Positions 27,356 through 36,268 are shown, counted from the first letter of the stretch. The stretch: DNA of 64,000 bases from Brenneria populi (GCF_036016195.1 NZ_JAYWTM010000022.1:1-64000), one strand, 5' to 3'. Numbers and translations are program-made. The notes: generated by a model from the letters alone, not told the origin.

Positions 27356-28300
27356 ATGTCATACCCACAAACTAATTTAACGGGTCTCATTGGTTTTGCA
27401 AAAGTCGCCGGCGTTACGGGTGGTACGGGCGGTACCGTGGTTACGGTAAAATCTCTTACGGAGCTGCAGTCCGCGGTCAGCGGTTCGGCGAAAAAAATAG
27501 TGGTTCTCGCCGCCTCGCTGAGCTCCTCGACGTTGCGGAAAGTCACGTTTGGCAGCAATAAAACCATTGTCGGGTCGTTTGGCGGTGCCAATGTATTGAA
27601 CAATATCCATTTGCGCGCCACATCGAGTTCATCCAATATTATTTTTCAGAACTTGACGTTTAAACATGACGTGTCAATTAAAGCGAATGATGATATTCAG
27701 CTATATCTGAATTACGGGAAAGGATACTGGGTCGATCATTGCTCATGGCCCGGACATACCTGGAGCGATACTGACGGCAGTCTGGATAAATTGATTTATG
27801 TCGGGGATAAAGCCGACTATGTCACCATCAGTAACTGCTATTTCTCCAATCATAAATATGGCTGTATTTTTGGTCATCCGGCGGATGACAATAATACGAG
27901 CTACAATGGCTATCCGCATTTAACCATCTGCCATAACCGTTACGAAAATATTGAAGTCCGCTGTCCGGGATTGATGCGCTATGGTTATTTCCATGTATTC
28001 AACAACTATGTGAATAAATTCCAGCTGGCCTTTACGGTTGCGCAAAACGCCAATATCCTTTCTGAAAAAAACGTATTCGGCAGCGGCGCGGAAAAAGGCG
28101 GTATCGTCGACGATAAGGGCAACGGTTCAACCTTTACCGATAACGGCAGTTCCCCCACCGCCACGGCAAGCAAGTCTTCGGCGGCCAAATGGGCGGCATC
28201 GTCTAATTATTCATACAAACTGATGAGCGTCAGCGAGGCGAAATCCTGGGCAGTGGCGTATTCCGGCGCTCAAAACAGCGCGCTGACGTTCCCGGCATGA
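27356..28300 (+). CDS. pnlA: Pectin lyase, PL1 family, no signal peptide
   Basis: The 314-aa protein matches Pectobacterium pectin lyase Pnl in length and sequence (NLTGLIGFAKVAGVTGGTGG at the start, then NKTIVGSFGGANVL, DHCSWPGHTWSDTDGSLDKL and FSNHKYGCIFGHPADDN). Pnl cleaves methylated pectin by beta-elimination with a parallel beta-helix fold. As in Pnl, there is no N-terminal signal sequence, so it is not a standard type II secretion substrate. In Pectobacterium pnl is induced by DNA damage through RdgA/RdgB; no such site was identified here. An AAGAGG ribosome-binding site precedes the ATG. PelB-type pectate lyase is the weaker alternative. Confidence 0.92.
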   Translation: MSYPQTNLTGLIGFAKVAGVTGGTGGTVVTVKSLTELQSAVSGSAKKIVVLAASLSSSTLRKVTFGSNKTIVGSFGGANVLNNIHLRATSSSSNIIFQNLTFKHDVSIKANDDIQLYLNYGKGYWVDHCSWPGHTWSDTDGSLDKLIYVGDKADYVTISNCYFSNHKYGCIFGHPADDNNTSYNGYPHLTICHNRYENIEVRCPGLMRYGYFHVFNNYVNKFQLAFTVAQNANILSEKNVFGSGAEKGGIVDDKGNGSTFTDNGSSPTATASKSSAAKWAASSNYSYKLMSVSEAKSWAVAYSGAQNSALTFPA

Positions 28301-28455
28301 CGATCGCTCATATGGCGAATGAAAAGAGACTCTGCATCGGCAGAGCCTTATCGTTGGGCGTCGGGAACCCATGGCAGACCGCGCCGCCGATTATTAACCT
28401 ATCATTGCGTTGCCGGCGGGTTTTATGGCCACGGGCATTTCGTAGCGGCGTATGG

Positions 28456-29409
28456 CTAAGGCCGCAAAACGCGCTGCAAGCGGTCGGGAATCTGTTCCGC
28501 ATAGCGTTGCAAGCGTTCGATAAAGGTATCGACCAGCGCCGAAGCGGGGCGGTGCAGCGGGCGAATCAGGCTGACGGTAAAAGGCACATCGATACTGAAA
28601 GGGCGCACGACGACGCCGGACGCCGCGCCGCCGTATGTCGCGCCGCCGTATGTCGCATAGTCCAGCGCGGTCAGGGGATTAACGATCGAGATGCCGACGC
28701 CGGCGCGCACCATGGCGCAGACCGACGCCGCGCTGTGGGTTTCCACCACCATTTGACGAGAGACGCCCGCTTCCTGAAACAGCTTATCTAACAGTTGACG
28801 ATAGCCGTCGGCGCTCGACAGGCTGATAAAGGGCTCGCCGGCGAAGTCGGCGGGGGCCAGCGCCGGCTTCGCCGCCAGCGGGTGCCGCGCGGGCAGAACG
28901 CAGACTTCGTTAAGCATCATCAGGGTCTGGCGTTCGGTGCCCGCCGGCGTCGCGCTATTTTCGGTCAGCCCCAGATCGTGGCGCTGGGCGGACAGCCACT
29001 CCTCCAGCAGCGGCGACTCCTGCGGAACAATATGCAGGCCGAGCGACGGATAGCGGGCCAGCAGCGGTTTGCACACCTCCGGCAGCAGCGACTGCGAGAA
29101 TACCGGCAGGCAGGCGATGGAGAGCTGCGCCTGCTGAAAACGGCGAATATCCTCGGCGGCGTTGATGATCCTCTCCAGGCCGTAATAGGAGCGTTGCACT
29201 TCCTCAAACAGCCGCAGGCCCTGCGCGGTGGGATAAAGCCGCCCGCGCAGACGTTCGAACAGCGTCATCCGGATTAGCCTTTCAAAACGCGCCAGCTCGC
29301 GGCTAACCGTCGGCTGGGAGGTGTTCAGCAGCGCGGCGGCCTCCGTCAGATTGCCGGTGGTCATTACCGCATGGAAAATCTCGATATGTCGTAGCGACGC
29401 CGTAGCCAT
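28456..29409 (-). CDS. lysR: LysR, activator of lysA
   Basis: The 317-aa protein closely follows E. coli LysR (LRHIEIFHAVMTTGNLTEAA, NTSQPTVSRELARFE, CLPVFSQSLLPEVCKPLLAR, VETHSAASVCAMVRAGVGIS) and lies divergent from lysA, which it should activate when diaminopimelate is high and lysine low. A tandem 15-bp duplication at 28625-28654 repeats the residues ATYGG twice and makes a longer loop in the effector domain than in E. coli. The reading frame is kept. Confidence 0.94.
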   Translation of the reverse strand: MATASLRHIEIFHAVMTTGNLTEAAALLNTSQPTVSRELARFERLIRMTLFERLRGRLYPTAQGLRLFEEVQRSYYGLERIINAAEDIRRFQQAQLSIACLPVFSQSLLPEVCKPLLARYPSLGLHIVPQESPLLEEWLSAQRHDLGLTENSATPAGTERQTLMMLNEVCVLPARHPLAAKPALAPADFAGEPFISLSSADGYRQLLDKLFQEAGVSRQMVVETHSAASVCAMVRAGVGISIVNPLTALDYATYGGATYGGAASGVVVRPFSIDVPFTVSLIRPLHRPASALVDTFIERLQRYAEQIPDRLQRVLRP

Positions 29410-29434
29410 AGCGCATCCCGTTTGGTGACGTTTC

Positions 29435-29589
29435 TATACCCTAACTCATTCGAGTTGCAGGACAAAAACGCTAAAATCGTTTCAGACTGCTGACACAGTT
29501 AGATATTACTCGCCCCGTTGACGGGGCTCGCCCATGGGCCGAGTAACAAAGCCAACGCATAGGCCACTTGCAGCATGATAATAGTATAT
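29435..29589. repeat. Dispersed repeat between lysR and lysA
   Basis: Left arm TATACCCTAACTCATTCG, then GTTGCAGGACAAAAACGC; right arm AAGCCAACGCATAGGCC ending near AGTATA. The two arms are imperfect inverted repeats. Copies or parts of the same family lie near 1092-1130, 31,048-31,330 and 60,568-60,631. It occupies most of the 276-bp divergent promoter region of lysR and lysA. Confidence 0.7.
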
Positions 29590-29685
29590 CAAAAATGAAT
29601 AGACTGCCGATATATTGATATTTTATTACCGGAACGCTCATCGGCATACTGCATTCATAATAAAATTTCATTTCCAGGAAACACC

Positions 29686-30948
29686 ATGCCGCACGATTTG
29701 AACGACGCCGCCCATGCGCTGAACGCGCAGAATCTGCGCCAGCTGCCCGCGCGTTTCGGCTGCCCGGTCTGGGCGTACGATGCGCAAACCATTATTGATA
29801 ATATCGCCAAGCTGCGCCGCTTCGACACCATCCGTTTTGCGCAGAAATCCTGCTCCAATATCCATATTCTGCGTCTGATGCGGCGACAGGGCGTCAAAGT
29901 GGATTCCGTGTCGCTGGGCGAGATCGAACGGGCGCTGGTGGCCGGCTTTGTACCGGGGACCGACGAGCATCAGATCGTCTTTACCGCCGATCTGTTGGAT
30001 CGCCCGACGCTACAGCGGGTAACGGAGCTGAACATCCCGGTAAACGCCGGTTCGGTGGATATGCTGGAGCAGATCGGCGAACAGTCGCCGGGCCATCCGG
30101 TGTGGCTGCGCGTGAACCCCGGTTTCGGCCACGGCCACAGCCAGAAAACCAATACCGGCGGCGAGAACAGCAAACATGGCATCTGGTACGGCGATTTGCC
30201 GCAGGCGCTGGCGAAAATTCAACGTTACCGGTTGAGGCTGGTGGGGATTCACATGCACATCGGCTCCGGAGTGGATTACGACCATCTGGCGCAGGTCTGT
30301 GACGCGATGGTGCGGCAGGTGATCGATCTGGGGCACGATATCGAGGCGATTTCCGCCGGCGGAGGTCTGTCCATTCCTTATCGCGACGGCGAGGAAGCGA
30401 TAAATACCGAGCATTATTATGGTTTGTGGAATCAGGCGCGTGAAAAGATCGCCGCCCATCTGGGGCATCCGGTGACGCTGGAGATTGAGCCGGGCCGTTT
30501 TCTGGTCGCCGAATCGGGCGTGCTGGTGGCCGAAGTGCGCGCGGTGAAGGAGATGGGCAGCCGTCACTTTGTGCTGGTGGATGCGGGGTTCAACGATCTG
30601 ATGCGTCCGGCGATGTACGGCAGCTATCACCATATATCGCTGCTGCCGGGCGATAATCGCGATATCAGCCGGGCGCCGCTGCGCGATAGCGTGGTCGCCG
30701 GGCCGCTGTGCGAATCCGGCGATGTGTTCACCCAGCAGGCGGGAGGCGGCGTTGAAACCATCGCGCTGCCGGATGCGCGGGTGGGCGATTATCTGGTGTT
30801 CCACGATACCGGCGCCTACGGCGCATCCATGTCATCCAATTACAATAGCCGTCCGCTGTTGCCTGAAGTGCTGTTCGAACAGGGACGGCCGCGGCTTATC
30901 CGCCGCCGTCAGACGCTGGAGGAGCTGCTGGCGCTGGAGTCGGTTTAA
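29686..30948 (+). CDS. lysA: Diaminopimelate decarboxylase
   Basis: LysA makes lysine from meso-diaminopimelate with PLP. The 420-aa product has the PLP-lysine segment TIRFAQKSCSNIHILRLM, the glycine-rich AISAGGGLSIPY, the EPGRFLVAESG motif and the GPLCESGDVF motif with the cysteine of the second subunit's active site. It is divergent from lysR and is followed by a strong terminator. Length is as in E. coli. Confidence 0.96.
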   Translation: MPHDLNDAAHALNAQNLRQLPARFGCPVWAYDAQTIIDNIAKLRRFDTIRFAQKSCSNIHILRLMRRQGVKVDSVSLGEIERALVAGFVPGTDEHQIVFTADLLDRPTLQRVTELNIPVNAGSVDMLEQIGEQSPGHPVWLRVNPGFGHGHSQKTNTGGENSKHGIWYGDLPQALAKIQRYRLRLVGIHMHIGSGVDYDHLAQVCDAMVRQVIDLGHDIEAISAGGGLSIPYRDGEEAINTEHYYGLWNQAREKIAAHLGHPVTLEIEPGRFLVAESGVLVAEVRAVKEMGSRHFVLVDAGFNDLMRPAMYGSYHHISLLPGDNRDISRAPLRDSVVAGPLCESGDVFTQQAGGGVETIALPDARVGDYLVFHDTGAYGASMSSNYNSRPLLPEVLFEQGRPRLIRRRQTLEELLALESV

Positions 30949-30956
30949 CCGGCCGC

Positions 30957-30994
30957 GCGGGCATGATGCCGCCGCGTCATGCCCGCCTCTTTTT
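30957..30994 (+). terminator. Intrinsic terminator of lysA
   Basis: GCGGGCATGA at 30957-30966 pairs with TCATGCCCGC at 30977-30986, followed by CTCTTTTT. It is 8 bp after the lysA stop. Its arms match the GGGCATGAC ends of the REP-like units near 44,400 and 56,400. Confidence 0.85.
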
Positions 30995-31047
30995 GGATGC
31001 GCGCGCGCCACGGCCAAAATACGCAATGACTCTCATTAAGCGCCGTT

Positions 31048-31330
31048 TATACCCAAAATAATTCGCGTTGCAGGACAAAAACGCCAAAGCGTTTTTGAAC
31101 AGCGCTTGCGCTGACCCCGAAGGGGTGAGGCCCTCGGGCCGAATAACGCGGCATTGCCGCGACAAATTAGTCAGGAACGAATTTGACCAGCCAAAGGCTG
31201 GCCTGCGGTGAGAGACAGGATGTCTCTCATTAATCCCCAGGAGCAGATTTGAGCGCCGCTTGCGGCGGCCCCAAGGATGGGGCGAGTAACAAAGCCAACG
31301 CACTTGCAGCTTGAAATAAAAAGGGGATAT
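31048..31330. repeat. Composite dispersed repeat after lysA
   Basis: Starts with the left arm TATACCCAAAATAATTCGCG and ends with the right arm AAGCCAACGCACTTGCAGC. Inside are two related modules: GAACAGCGCTTGCGCTGACC near 31,098 and GAGCGCCGCTTGCGGCGGCC near 31,251. Similar modules without arms lie near 37,820, 54,780 and 56,180. No gene is encoded. Origin is unknown; the arms suggest a non-autonomous palindromic element. Confidence 0.65.
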
Positions 31331-31429
31331 TACATGACGCCGAAAAGATTTACAGTTGGTTTCATTTGGAGCGAAACTCTTTCGATTAGGCGCTGGTTTC
31401 TTTCCGCCGGCATCTTTAGAGTATCAAGT

Positions 31430-31519
31430 CCCAGAGGTATTGATTGGTGATATATCAATGTGCTCTGTACATTGAAGCATTTGATTACACCAACCTACGC
31501 GGATGCGTAGGTTTTTTTT
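31430..31519 (+). ncRNA. omrA: OmrA/OmrB-like small RNA
   Basis: The 5' end CCCAGAGGTATTGATTGGTG and the 3' end ACACCAACC with stem CTACGC-GGAT-GCGTAG and a run of eight T match the conserved ends of enterobacterial OmrA/OmrB; the middle differs, as in other genera. These Hfq-dependent RNAs are made under OmpR control and use their 5' end to repress outer-membrane receptor and other mRNAs. A -10-like TAGAGT lies 7 bp before the start, and TTTACAGTTGGTTTC upstream may belong to an OmpR site. In E. coli omrA/B lie between aas and galR near lysA, so the position fits. Confidence 0.9.
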
Positions 31520-31659
31520 GCCGCGACGCCGCCTATTCGCCTGTTTATTGTCCGGACGTTTGCGCCCATCGCTTTCCGCGGCGGTAATTTTTTCTGCCGG
31601 GTAAAACATTACTTACATCACAAATAGAAAAGAAACCGGTTTGCTCTCCGGTTAGGCGA

Positions 31660-31688
31660 TTGACCGTTTAAATAGCCGGTGCTAATTT
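31660..31688 (+). promoter_or_regulatory. Probable promoter of bglG operon
   Basis: TTGACC (31660) and TAATTT (31683) with a 17-bp spacer. Transcription would start near 31,695, just before the antiterminator sequence. A TCACAAA half-site at about 31,618 could be part of a CRP site, but no full palindrome is seen. Confidence 0.6.
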
Positions 31689-31702
31689 CTTCCCATGCAT
31701 AA

Positions 31703-31810
31703 GGCTTGTTACCGTTCGGCGGGCAAAACTTAAGTGCAGAGACTTAGCGTATGTATTACATGTCCGTATTACATAGCGTCTGGTTCTGTATTTTAGTTTT
31801 GCCCGTTTTT
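31703..31810 (+). promoter_or_regulatory. BglG-type RNA antiterminator (RAT) with overlapping terminator
   Basis: GGCTTGTTACCGTTCGGCGG, continuing with GCAAAACTTAAG (31703-31734), matches the RAT consensus bound by BglG-family proteins. The RAT overlaps the left arm of a terminator: CGGGCAAAACT (31720-31730) pairs with AGTTTTGCCCG (31795-31805), followed by TTTTT. Dephosphorylated-state control through the PTS is expected: BglG binding stabilises the RAT and lets transcription enter bglG. Confidence 0.88.
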
Positions 31811-31830
31811 ATTTATAGGGGACAAGGGTG

Positions 31831-32676
31831 ATGAAGATAAAGCAGATCCTGAATAATAATGTCGTCAGCGTTTTGGACAATCAGGGTCAGGAGCTGATCT
31901 TAACCGGTTGCGGTCTGGGTTTTAATTCAAAAAACGGCCAGCAGGTGGATGAATCACGCATTGAAAAAATATTTCACTTACGAGATAACGCGATTTCCGC
32001 CCGCTTTAAAGATCTGGTCGATCAGGTGTCGTTGGAGGTATTACAGATCACCGACGACATCGTCGAGCTGGCGAAAGCGCAGCTGCAGCAAAAGCTAAGC
32101 GAAGGTATTTACGTCACATTGGCCGACCATCTGAATTTCGCGCTGCAATGTCAGCAGAACGGCGTCGCGATCCAGAATCCGTTGCAGTGGGAAGTACGCC
32201 ATTTTTACAAAGACGAATACGCGGTGGCTGAAAAAGCGCTGGATTTGGTGTTTGAAACATTGCACGTGGTATTGCCGGAATCCGAGGCGTGCAGTATCGC
32301 CCTGCATATTGTCAACGCCGAATTAAACGACAATATCGGAAATATGAAGCAGATTACCCAGCTGATTTATCAGGTTCAAAATATTGTTAAATACTATTTT
32401 CGTATTTCCTTGGACGAGTCGGGTTCTAACTATCACCGCTTTATTACCCATGTTAAGTTTTTTGCCCAGCGGGTGATTGAGGGCGCTACGTTGGAAAATG
32501 ATGATGGCGACTTATTTAATATGGTGCAGCAGCGCTATCAAAAAACATTAGGCTGCGTTGAATATATCAGCGCGTTTATCAGTAAAAACTATCAACACAA
32601 CATGAGTAATTCGGAGAAACTCTATCTGACGATACATATCGATAATATGATCCACAATTTAAAAAATTCCAAATAG
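31831..32676 (+). CDS. bglG: BglG-family transcriptional antiterminator
   Basis: The 281-aa protein has the N-terminal RNA-binding CAT domain (MKIKQILNNNVVSVLDNQGQ, residues 1-55) and two PRD domains with the expected histidines (LADHLNFAL, SIALHIVNAEL, HRFITHVKFF, LTIHIDNM). It should bind the RATs before and after its own gene, with activity set by phosphorylation from the PTS and BglF. I start at ATG 31831, preceded by AGGGG; a GTG one codon earlier is possible. In Dickeya the equivalent gene is arbG. Confidence 0.94.
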   Translation: MKIKQILNNNVVSVLDNQGQELILTGCGLGFNSKNGQQVDESRIEKIFHLRDNAISARFKDLVDQVSLEVLQITDDIVELAKAQLQQKLSEGIYVTLADHLNFALQCQQNGVAIQNPLQWEVRHFYKDEYAVAEKALDLVFETLHVVLPESEACSIALHIVNAELNDNIGNMKQITQLIYQVQNIVKYYFRISLDESGSNYHRFITHVKFFAQRVIEGATLENDDGDLFNMVQQRYQKTLGCVEYISAFISKNYQHNMSNSEKLYLTIHIDNMIHNLKNSK

Positions 32677-32707
32677 GCTTGTTACTGTTCAATCAGGCAA
32701 ACCCCAG
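32676..32707 (+). promoter_or_regulatory. Second RAT-like sequence, between bglG and bglF
   Basis: GGCTTGTTACTGTTCAATCA, continuing with GGCAAACCCCAG, resembles the RAT consensus and starts on the last base of the bglG stop codon. A stem ATGAAATC-TTGC-GATTTCAT lies at about 32750-32769, but no T run follows, so a terminator partner is not certain. Confidence 0.7.
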
Positions 32708-32789
32708 AGGAAACAAGGCGTCGCGGTAAATAAAAACCGTGCGGTTGTTGATGAAATCTTGCGATTTCATTCTGGAAAGAGGAATAACC

Positions 32790-34709
32790 ATGAATTATCA
32801 GGAAACGGCAAAACAGATCGCTGAATTAGTGGGCGGAGAAAAAAATATTCAGCACGTTTTCCATTGTATTACCCGTTTGCGTTTTAATTTACGCAATATG
32901 GCTCTGGCCGATAAAGAGGCGCTGCAGCAGATTAACGGCGTTATCGGCATTAATGTGGCCGGCGATCAGTTTCAGGTGATTATCGGCAATGAGGTCGCGG
33001 ACGTTTATCGCGCCCTGATCCAAGACTATCCGGCGTTATCGCAGAAGGCGGATGGCGCGCAGGAGAGGGAAAAACGCAATCTGATTTCCACCATGCTGGA
33101 GTCGCTATCCAGCATCTTTTCGCCGATTATCCCGGCGATCGCCGGCGCCGGTATTCTCAAAGGGGTGCTGTCGCTGTGCATCGCGCTGCAGTGGATAGCG
33201 CCGACCAACCAAACCTATCTGATCCTCTCCGCCATCAGCGACGGCGTGTTCTTTTTCATTCCGCTGGTGCTGGCGTTCAGCGCGGCCAATAAACTGGGCT
33301 GCAATCCTTATGTCGCGGTGGCACTGGCCGCCACCCTGTTTCACCCGACGCTGCTGAAGCTGTTTGCGCAGGGCGAGCCGATTTCATTTATCGGACTGCC
33401 GGTGTCGCCGGTCTCCTATGCGTCGTCGGTGATCCCGATCCTGCTGGCTGTGTGGCTGATGTCCTATGTCGAGCGCGCCGTCGACCGCGTTATGCCGGGT
33501 ATGCTCAAGACGATGTTCGTCCCGCTGTTCACGCTGTTGATCGTCGCGCCGATCATGCTGATAGCCATCGGCCCGCTGGGGATTCTGGCCGGCAACCACC
33601 TGTCGTCGGGGGTGGTCTGGCTGGTGGAAAACATGGGGCTGCTCGCCGGGCTTATTCTGGGCGGTACGCTCTCCCTGATTATCATTACCGGCATGCACTA
33701 TGTGCTGATCCCTATCGTGATCAACAACATCAGCAAGATGGGGTTCGATCCGCTGAAGATCATCTTTTATGTCGCCAACCTGGGACAGGCCGGGGCGGCG
33801 TTCGGCGTGTTCCTGCGTTCGCGTAATAAGAAGGTGAAATCCCTGGCGCTATCCACCAGCCTTACGGCGGCGATGGGCATTACCGAGCCCGCGATGTACG
33901 GCATCAACATCCGCTTCAAACGTCCGTTCGCCGCCGCGCTAATCGGCGGCGCCTGCGGCGGGGCGTTCGCCATGTTCTTCGGCGTGAAAACCTATGCGTT
34001 CGCGCTGAGCGGCCTGCCGGGGCTGCCCGCATTGGTCGGCCCGACCTTCCTGTATGCCCTGGCCAGCCTGGCCATCTCTTTTAGCGTGGCCGCGGCCGTC
34101 ACCTGCCTGCTGGGGTTTGAGGATCCGCTTGAGCAGAAGGCGCCGGAACCGTCGGTAAACGCCGCGGCTACGCCGGTATTGCCCGGCAACCCGGCGCCGA
34201 CGGGGCAAACCGTCGGCGGCGTAACGCCGGCGCGGCTCGGCCGGCACGAAGAGCAGCTCTTCGCCCCCATTGACGGGCGCATGCTCTCCCTCGACCGCCT
34301 GAGCGATCCCATTTTCGCCGACGAGATGTTCGGTAAAGGCATCGCGGTTTATCCCGCCAACGGCGAACTGGTGTCGCCGATTAACGGCCGGGTGGAATCG
34401 GTGTTTGAAACCTGCCACGCCCTGGCGCTGAAAAGCGATACCGGCGCGGAAATATTGATTCATATCGGCATTGATACCGTCAAGCTCGGCGGGCGCCACT
34501 TCGCCTGCCACGTCAAGGCGGGGCAGATGGTGGAGGTCGGCGACGCGCTGGTAAGTTTCGATCTGCCGGCGCTGCTGGCGGAGCGGATCGACCCCAGCGT
34601 GATCGTGGTGGTCACCAATACCGAATGTTATGGCGAGGTGCGTTCGCTGATCGAAGGCGACGTCCACTCGCGCGAAGCATTTCTGAAACTGACCGCGATT
34701 GCGGCATAA
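32790..34709 (+). CDS. bglF: PTS beta-glucoside transporter, EIIBCA
   Basis: This 639-aa inner-membrane PTS permease imports and phosphorylates aryl-beta-glucosides. Domain order is B-C-A: EIIB with the phospho-Cys26 in HCITRLRF, EIIC with many membrane segments (about residues 105-450), and EIIA after an alanine/proline-rich linker, with the histidine in ILIHIGIDTVKL. I start at ATG 32790 after AAAGAGGA; an in-frame ATG at 32739 has no good site. It also controls BglG by phosphorylation. Ends 10 bp before the next gene. Equivalent to Dickeya arbF. Confidence 0.93.
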   Translation: MNYQETAKQIAELVGGEKNIQHVFHCITRLRFNLRNMALADKEALQQINGVIGINVAGDQFQVIIGNEVADVYRALIQDYPALSQKADGAQEREKRNLISTMLESLSSIFSPIIPAIAGAGILKGVLSLCIALQWIAPTNQTYLILSAISDGVFFFIPLVLAFSAANKLGCNPYVAVALAATLFHPTLLKLFAQGEPISFIGLPVSPVSYASSVIPILLAVWLMSYVERAVDRVMPGMLKTMFVPLFTLLIVAPIMLIAIGPLGILAGNHLSSGVVWLVENMGLLAGLILGGTLSLIIITGMHYVLIPIVINNISKMGFDPLKIIFYVANLGQAGAAFGVFLRSRNKKVKSLALSTSLTAAMGITEPAMYGINIRFKRPFAAALIGGACGGAFAMFFGVKTYAFALSGLPGLPALVGPTFLYALASLAISFSVAAAVTCLLGFEDPLEQKAPEPSVNAAATPVLPGNPAPTGQTVGGVTPARLGRHEEQLFAPIDGRMLSLDRLSDPIFADEMFGKGIAVYPANGELVSPINGRVESVFETCHALALKSDTGAEILIHIGIDTVKLGGRHFACHVKAGQMVEVGDALVSFDLPALLAERIDPSVIVVVTNTECYGEVRSLIEGDVHSREAFLKLTAIAA

Positions 34710-34719
34710 GGGAGACGAC

Positions 34720-36192
34720 ATGGCGTTTTCAAAGCAATTTCCTGATGATTTTCTCTGGGGCGGGGCGACGGCGGCCAACCAATTGGAGGGCGCCTGGAAT
34801 GTGGGCGGCAAAGGGCTTTCCGTTTCCGATGTGTACACCTTCGACAGCCGCACGCCGAAAGAGCGCTGGCTCGACCAGTGGCTGTTTATGACCCGCCGCC
34901 AGGTGGCGCAGGCGCAGGATCCCGACAGCGACAAGTATTATCCCAAGCGTAAGGGGATTGATTTTTATCACCATTACAAAGAGGACATCGCGCTGTTCGC
35001 CGAAATGGGATTTACGTGCTTTCGCATGTCGATCGCCTGGACGCGCATTTTCCCGCGCGGCGATGAAATCGAGCCGAATGAGGCCGGGCTGGCGTTTTAT
35101 GACGATGTGCTGGACACGCTGTTGGCGCACAATATTCAGCCGATCGTCTCGCTCTCGCACTATGAAATGCCGCTGTGTCTGGTAACGGAATACGGCGGCT
35201 GGCCGAACCGTCAACTGGTGGATTTCTACCTGCGTTTCGCCACGACGCTGTTCGAACGCTACCGCCATAAGGTGAAGTACTGGATGACCTTCAACGAGAT
35301 CAACTGCGTGAAACATCACCCTTATGTCAGCGTGGGCGTGATTGAAGAGGATCATCCGCATCTGGAACAGGACAAATATCAGGGCGCGCACCACCAGTTT
35401 ATCGCCAGCGCCCTGGCGACCAAAGCCTGCCATGAAATGATTCCCGGCGCGCAGGTGGGCTGCATGATCAGCTATCAGATGCTGTATCCCCACACCTGTC
35501 ATCCCGACGATCTGCAGGCCTGCGAAGAGCAGCAACGGGTGTCGCTGTTTTTCAGCGACGTGCAGGCCCGCGGCTACTATCCGGCCTATACCGACCGGAT
35601 GCTGGCGGAAAAGGGCGTGGTGCTGATGAAGGAGCGGGGGGATGACGAGATCCTGCGCCAGTATCCGGTCGATTTCGTGTCGTTCAGCTACTACATGTCC
35701 AGCACCGTCAGCGCCCGCCCGCAGGAGCTGGAGGGCGCGACCGGCAACCTGATTACCGGCGGCATCCGTAACCCCTACCTGCCCAGCAGCCAGTGGGGCT
35801 GGCAAATCGACGCCAAAGGGCTGCGTCTGGCGCTGAATCAGCTCTACGACCGTTATCAAAAACCGCTGTTTATCGCCGAGAACGGACTGGGAGCCGTCGA
35901 TACCGTTAAGCCCGACGGCACCATTGACGATGATTACCGCATTGACTATCTGCGCCAGCATATTGAACAGATGAAAGAAGCGCTGGGGGATGGCGTCAAG
36001 CTGTTCGGCTACACCTGGTGGGGGCCGATCGACGTGATCAGCGCGGGAACGGCGCAGATTTCCAAGCGTTACGGCTTTATCTATGTCGATCAGGACGATG
36101 ACGGCAACGGCACCCAGCGCCGTTCGCGCAAGAAAAGCTTCTACTGGTATCAGCGGGCGATCGCCTCGAATGGCGAACGGCTGGCGGATTGA
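34720..36192 (+). CDS. 6-phospho-beta-glucosidase, GH1 (first copy)
   Basis: The 490-aa GH1 enzyme hydrolyses phosphorylated aryl-beta-glucosides delivered by BglF. The acid/base glutamate is E193 in TFNEIN, and the nucleophile is E387 in IAENGLG. The C-terminal KRYGFIYVDQDDDGNG, then RKKSFYWYQ, is typical of phospho-beta-glucosidases. An insertion of about 35 residues near positions 38-75 (TFDSRTPKERWLDQW onward) makes it longer than the second copy. It follows bglF by 10 bp after GGGAGACGAC. Confidence 0.93.
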   Translation: MAFSKQFPDDFLWGGATAANQLEGAWNVGGKGLSVSDVYTFDSRTPKERWLDQWLFMTRRQVAQAQDPDSDKYYPKRKGIDFYHHYKEDIALFAEMGFTCFRMSIAWTRIFPRGDEIEPNEAGLAFYDDVLDTLLAHNIQPIVSLSHYEMPLCLVTEYGGWPNRQLVDFYLRFATTLFERYRHKVKYWMTFNEINCVKHHPYVSVGVIEEDHPHLEQDKYQGAHHQFIASALATKACHEMIPGAQVGCMISYQMLYPHTCHPDDLQACEEQQRVSLFFSDVQARGYYPAYTDRMLAEKGVVLMKERGDDEILRQYPVDFVSFSYYMSSTVSARPQELEGATGNLITGGIRNPYLPSSQWGWQIDAKGLRLALNQLYDRYQKPLFIAENGLGAVDTVKPDGTIDDDYRIDYLRQHIEQMKEALGDGVKLFGYTWWGPIDVISAGTAQISKRYGFIYVDQDDDGNGTQRRSRKKSFYWYQRAIASNGERLAD

Positions 36193-36268
36193 GACAAAAC
36201 CGGCGCGCGGCGGGCGGCGGCGCCCGTCTGCGGCTTAAATTCGGATGTGATGACGATAAGGAACGGGT

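Noticed and set aside
31334..31450. A 38-codon frame starting ATG just before the OmrA-like RNA
   Set aside because: It overlaps the small-RNA promoter and 5' end and has no coherent protein pattern; OmrA/B conservation explains the sequence.
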